Below are positions 60,900 through 64,000 of a stretch of DNA of 64,000 nucleotides, piece after piece; within the stretch, counting starts at the first letter, position 1, and every line of letters starts with the position of its first letter. This DNA is from Actinacidiphila alni (GTDB taxonomy: Bacteria; Actinomycetota; Actinomycetes; Streptomycetales; Streptomycetaceae): contig NZ_FONG01000002.1 in NCBI RefSeq assembly GCF_900112845.1, forward strand, positions 372,001-436,000. Direction: 5' to 3'. Both the position numbers and the translations under genes were made by a program. The notes beneath the pieces are model-generated. The model did not search any database. It worked only from the letters and a program-made list of their open reading frames with translations, and was not told where the DNA came from.

Positions 60900-61394
60900 G
60901 GCAACCCCCCAGTCGACGTTAGGTCAGATGGATGAGCGTAGCGACTGCGATGCTCCTAGTCACTAGATTGACACCCACGGCGATCATCTGCATCTCCAGA
61001 GTGCCTAGACAGAGCGAATAGAACAAATGTTTGCGTGCAGCGTCTCGGGGAGGGCATTGCCTAGCTGACAAGCGCTTCTGGGGTGATCGGGGTTCGATAG
61101 AGTTGTTGCCGGGAGCAACGAGGTGCCCCAGAGCCGCCACGACTCATCTCGGCCGAGCGGGAAGCTCCCGGGCTAGGAGCGAACACGAGCCGTCGGCCCT
61201 CGGGCGGCGCCCGGATGCGGACCGTGCCAGCATCAAATTGCTTGTGGAGCACCAGCGCTATATTCCGTTGACGGGCACGTGGCCGCTGGTCGGTCCCGTT
61301 CCATGCCGTGGTCAACCTGTGGTCAGTCTCACGCATCTCTGAGGCAACGAGTCAGCAGTTCGCTAGCTCGCGAGCGATACGGCTCCTCGCGGCT
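60900..61394. other. right arm of the element (non-coding, likely attP arm)
   Basis: This 495-bp stretch lies between the defence operon promoter and attR. No supported gene is seen. It contains a GTGGTCA direct repeat (GTGGTCAACCTGTGGTCAG, about 61,310-61,328) and GC inverted repeats (CTAGCTCGCGAGC near 61,365). These may be arm-type integrase or host-factor sites, as expected next to an attachment core. The defence operon's promoter must lie in the first 100 bp. Confidence 0.4.
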
Positions 61395-61456
61395 GAACGG
61401 TCTTGAAAACCGTCGTGGCAGCGATGTCACCGTGGGTTCAAATCCCACAGCCTCCG
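61395..61456 (+). other. attR: duplicated 3' end of tRNA-Ser
   Basis: This segment is identical to the last 62 bp of tRNA-Ser (38,915-38,976) but lacks the 5' part, so it is a tRNA fragment, not a gene. It marks the right junction of the element. The DNA beyond it (61,457 on) is the original chromosomal flank of the tRNA, ending in the resident CRISPR array and cas3. Confidence 0.85.
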
Positions 61457-61958
61457 CGGCAGCGGTGAACGCCCAGGTGGGGCCGGGTCTCGACACAGTC
61501 GAACCCCGGCCCCACCTGTTGTGCGTCCCGGGTGTGTGCCGCGGATTCCCACTGTCGACCAGCGCGTGTGGACCAGACGTGGACGAGGGTTCACGGTCCC
61601 TCATGAACAAGCACCACCTCGGTCCCTGTCCAGCGCAAGCGCCCGCTTTGGGACTGCGCCTTCGGGCGTCTCCCAACGAGGCCGCAACTGCGCCGTCTTC
61701 CGGCTCCATCAATCCGTTCCCGGAGGTCGGTCGACCGCGGGGCCCCGGGAGTCAGCGCCACTGTCGCGGCTTCATCTCACTCCGGCTTCGGCCTGTTGCC
61801 TGACGCCGGCTCAGTGCGAGAATGGTGGGGGATAGTGCGTAGTCGTCCGATCATGCGGCGTGCAGGACAGCGGGCGGGGTTGGACTGACCGTGGAGGTAG
61901 GGGCAGGTCTCCGAGTAAAATCAGCTCTCGCCTCGCATAAAGCGCCAGGTCATTTACT
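61457..61958 (+). repeat. second copy of duplicated tRNA-CRISPR spacer and leader
   Basis: This is the partner of 38,977-39,516, with about 93% identity in the outer part. The leader lacks the 38-bp segment seen in the other copy (after CCGA at 61,914 it goes straight to GTAAAATC). The last 45 bp before the first repeat (CTCTCGCCTCGCATAAA and CCAGGTCATTTACT) are nearly identical in both, as expected for a functional leader core. Non-coding. Confidence 0.75.
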
Positions 61959-62469
61959 GTGCTCCCCGCACCCGCGGGGCTGTTCCCAGTCGCGCAGGAC
62001 ACCGACGATCGGTAGATCCGTGCTCCCCGCACCCGCGGGGCTGTTCCCGCCAGCACCGCAAGCAGTGGGGCAAGGACGCCGTGCTCCCCGCACCCGCGGG
62101 GCTGTTCCCGCCTTGAATCCGGCCACGGTCCCCATGATGAGGTGCTCCCCGCACCTGCGGGGCTGTTCCCGTCGTGATGCTCCTGGTCGTCGCCGTTGTG
62201 CTGTGCTCCCCGCACCCGCGGGGCTGCTCCTCCGGGCTGCCTGGGTGGTTGTCAAAGCCGAGCGGTGGTCGGCTTCGTCGTCGCTCAGAGGCGTACCGGA
62301 CGTGGCAGGCGGGGCCTAGCTGACAGCAGGGGCGTGATGAATGGAGGAGTTCCAGATTCGATCAGTTCGACCTGCGGGCACTCCTCTCCTCGAAAGGAGA
62401 GGACCCCTGGACACAGGGACGCCTTAAGCGAAGGCGGCTAGTGCTCCCCGCACCCGCGGGGCTGTTTCA
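61959..62469 (+). CRISPR. type I-E CRISPR array 2, resident; five clustered repeats plus a distant sixth
   Basis: Repeats start at 61,959, 62,020, 62,081, 62,142 (one C-to-T change), 62,203 (degenerate end CTGCTCC) and, after a 209-bp gap, at 62,441 (ends CTGTTTC). The four regular spacers are 32 bp. The gap between repeats 5 and 6 carries hairpins (TCCTCTCCTcgaaAGGAGAGGA near 62,381 and CGCCTTaagcgAAGGCG near 62,421) and no repeats. It was probably an insertion or internal loss. The array points at cas3, 694 bp further on. The spacers differ from array 1. Confidence 0.93.
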
Positions 62470-62713
62470 TTTCGCGATATCAGCGAGTCCGTGGAGATGC
62501 TGAGTCGATAATGCTCTAGCGTGGCCTCAATGCTTCAAACTGGAGATATGGACGCCTAGGTGATCTTGCTTGGGACTAGGCGATTGCCCATTTGAGTGGA
62601 CCGCCTCGGTCGGTCGTTTCCCCGCCGTCGAGCGTTGAGTTGAACTCAGCGGACCTACTGTCCTTGCACGACAAGGTCAAGGAAAAGAAGCGGGCCGGAA
62701 CCTGGCTCCTCTC

Positions 62714-62941
62714 ATGGCGAGAGAGGGTTTCAGCCAGGTCCGACCCCTGGTGTCGCGAATTGAGCGACGCATTAGGTGCTTTGACTCCCTCCCGTGGCCT
62801 TGGCTGGTCTCCGTGGTGACCCTCGTGGTTACACCTCAGGGGAGTCCGGTCGGCCAATTGGTCGCGCTGGGTATCGCGGGGGCGTGCATCTTCGTTGTTT
62901 TGGCGGAGTCGCAAACCGTGCAGTCGATGCCGCAGGCATAA
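62714..62941 (+). CDS. possible small two-helix membrane protein between the array and cas3
   Basis: The 75-residue frame starts MAREGFSQVRPLVSRIERRI and has two hydrophobic segments (PWLVSVVTLVVTP and QLVALGIAGACIFVVLAES). The basic N-terminus and short length recall a small membrane toxin or holin-like protein. An overlapping frame (62,592-62,819, LLSLHDKVKEKKRAGTWL) may be its true N-terminal part after a frameshift. There is no convincing ribosome-binding site. The rest of the 62,470-63,162 gap holds no supported gene. Confidence 0.3.
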   Translation: MAREGFSQVRPLVSRIERRIRCFDSLPWPWLVSVVTLVVTPQGSPVGQLVALGIAGACIFVVLAESQTVQSMPQA

Positions 62942-63162
62942 CGCGGAGGTCGTCCAATCGCCCGTTGCACGACGAGGTGCACCCTTGGTTCACGACGGAT
63001 GATCGTCGGAGCAGGGGTGCGCTTCGCATGATGTACGTGCCCTGTGCTGAAAATTCGGTTGCCGCGATCATCGTTCGATCGTGATATGTCAAACCCCGAT
63101 CAATTGTAGTCATGTACGAGCTTTTGGTTTGCCGCCCGTGCCGCCCGTGGTCGAGTGCTGTC

Positions 63163-64000
63163 ATGAGCGGCGAGTCACCCGCAGGGCGGGGGGTGTTCGA
63201 GCGGATTTCGGGGGCCGCGCGGAGTGCGTGGGGGAAACATGACCGGGTCACGGATGGCTGGTTGCCGTTGTGGCAGCACATGGCGGACAGCGGGGCTGTG
63301 GCTGCGAGGTTGTGGGATCGGTGGCTGCCGGGGAATGTGAAGGCGCTGGTGGGGGAGGCGCTGCCTGGCGGGGAGGGGGACGGGCGGCGGCTTGTGGGGT
63401 GGCTGGCCGGGGTGCACGACATCGGGAAGGCGACGCCGGCCTTCGCGTGCCAGGTTGACCCGCTCGCTCAGGTGATGCGGGATCAGGGTTTGGCGATGCC
63501 GTCGTTCGAACGGCTGCGGGAAGACCGGAAGTTGGGGCCGCACGGGCTGGCGGGGCAGTTGCTGCTGACGGAGTGGCTGGGCGAGCGGTACGGATGGCCG
63601 AGCCGGGTCAGCGGACAGTTCGGCGTGGTGATCGGCGGTCATCACGGGGTGCCTCCGGGGCACCAGCGCATTCATGATCTTGCGCTGCACCGGGAGCTGC
63701 TGCGGACCCGGGGCGAGAGTGAATCGCGCTGGAAGGAAGCACAGTTCGAGCTGATGGACGCCTGCGCGGCGGCTGCGGGCGTCGTCGACGACCTCGGCAC
63801 GTGGAAATCGGTGAAGCTTCCGCAGCCGGTCCAGGTCACGTTGACCGCGATCGTGATCCTCGCGGACTGGATCGCCAGTTCGGCCGAGTTGTTTCCGTAC
63901 ATCACAGGGGACGGGCCGCGGCGCACGCAGGACGAGCGGTTGGAGGCGGCCTGGCGAGGTCTGGATCTTCCGGGGCCCTGGGAGCCGGAGGTGCCGACAG
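63163..64000 (+). CDS. cas3: CRISPR-associated helicase/nuclease Cas3, HD domain, truncated by window end
   Basis: The visible 279 residues are the N-terminal HD nuclease of type I-E Cas3: a first His in WLPLWQHMADSGAVAARLW, the HD motif WLAGVHDIGKATPAF, GQFGVVIGGHHGVPP (tandem His) and IVILADWIASSAELFPY (Asp). The helicase domain lies beyond the window. The ATG at 63,163 is chosen because the HD domain starts soon after. Cas3 degrades Cascade-marked DNA. The rest of the operon (cse1-cas2) should follow to the right. It is the only cas gene in the window and must serve both arrays. Confidence 0.92.
   Translation, partial: MSGESPAGRGVFERISGAARSAWGKHDRVTDGWLPLWQHMADSGAVAARLWDRWLPGNVKALVGEALPGGEGDGRRLVGWLAGVHDIGKATPAFACQVDPLAQVMRDQGLAMPSFERLREDRKLGPHGLAGQLLLTEWLGERYGWPSRVSGQFGVVIGGHHGVPPGHQRIHDLALHRELLRTRGESESRWKEAQFELMDACAAAAGVVDDLGTWKSVKLPQPVQVTLTAIVILADWIASSAELFPYITGDGPRRTQDERLEAAWRGLDLPGPWEPEVPT

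Larger units (their letters stand above)
38977..61456. mobile_element. decayed actinomycete integrative element (AICE-like) at tRNA-Ser, about 22.5 kb
   Basis: The element is bounded by the tRNA 3' repeat at 38,915 and 61,395 (offset 22,480 bp). It contains integrase (pseudogene), excisionase, small membrane proteins, FtsK-type tra (pseudogene), DUF2637/Spd-like protein, three GntR regulators, and cargo: barstar-like protein, glycosyltransferase, FkbM methyltransferase, low-GC defence-like pair. Its left end unexpectedly holds a CRISPR array with leader and an IS before the integrase. I found no RepSA-like or Prim-Pol replication gene inside. With int and tra broken, it should be fixed in the chromosome. 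Confidence 0.82.

Noticed and set aside
61811..62319. Frames through both CRISPR arrays (repeating RTRGAVP- and RVRGAQ-type words)
   Set aside because: They come from reading the 61-bp repeat-spacer units in other frames, and there is no ribosome-binding site.
62203..62469. CreTA-type CRISPR-regulated toxin-antitoxin reading of the stray repeat
   Set aside because: I could not find a small toxin RNA or base-pairing target. The observation is kept only as an unexplained gap.

Overview
The window comes from a high-GC actinobacterium, almost certainly Streptomyces or a close relative. Third-codon GC is extreme, GTG starts are common, genes are tightly overlapped, and the gene order (serS-pheA, EfeB/copper operon, aminopeptidase P, SpoIIE-type phosphatase, Prim-Pol, SEC-C protein, GDPD, HtrA, tRNA-Ser) is one I recall from the core Streptomyces chromosome.

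Region 1 (1-38,976) is mostly core chromosome. It begins with a truncated HAD phosphatase. An unusual minus-strand operon (498-3,682) follows: a 22-residue hydrophobic peptide, an AMP-ligase, a nine-helix membrane protein with the YD and GLGD signatures of presenilin/signal-peptide-peptidase aspartyl proteases, and a small DUF6344-like protein. After that come an amidohydrolase, a PIN-toxin remnant, an LLM oxidoreductase, a MerR/hydrolase/SDR/M24 cluster, a double ABC exporter operon (12,664-16,354), a rhomboid-like protein, a HAD phosphatase and serS. About ten DnaA-box-like 9-mers lie between serS and pheA. A copper/iron periplasmic operon (20,988-27,629) and signalling and protease genes lead to an intact tRNA-Ser(UGA).

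Region 2 (about 38,977-61,456) is a decayed integrative element of the actinomycete AICE type inserted at the tRNA-Ser. A 62-bp tRNA 3' end is repeated at its far border. It carries integrase, excisionase, FtsK-type tra, Spd-like genes, three GntR regulators, a barstar-like protein, a glycosyltransferase, a methyltransferase, and a low-GC pair (GHKL ATPase fused to a nuclease-like domain, plus a DNA methyltransferase) that looks like a restriction or defence cassette. The integrase is broken by a 7-bp tandem duplication and has lost a catalytic arginine. The tra gene has a stop codon just before its Walker A motif, and no replication initiator was found. The element should be immobile.

The element also contains its own type I-E CRISPR array (39,517-39,849). 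About 540 bp of flank and leader next to it are about 93% identical to the flank of the resident array (61,959-62,469) beyond the far border. The resident array runs towards cas3, whose HD-domain start is at 63,163. Two arrays with different spacers and a 38-bp leader difference therefore probably share one Cas machinery.

All calls come from reading the sequence and translated frames by eye. No database or structure search was run.
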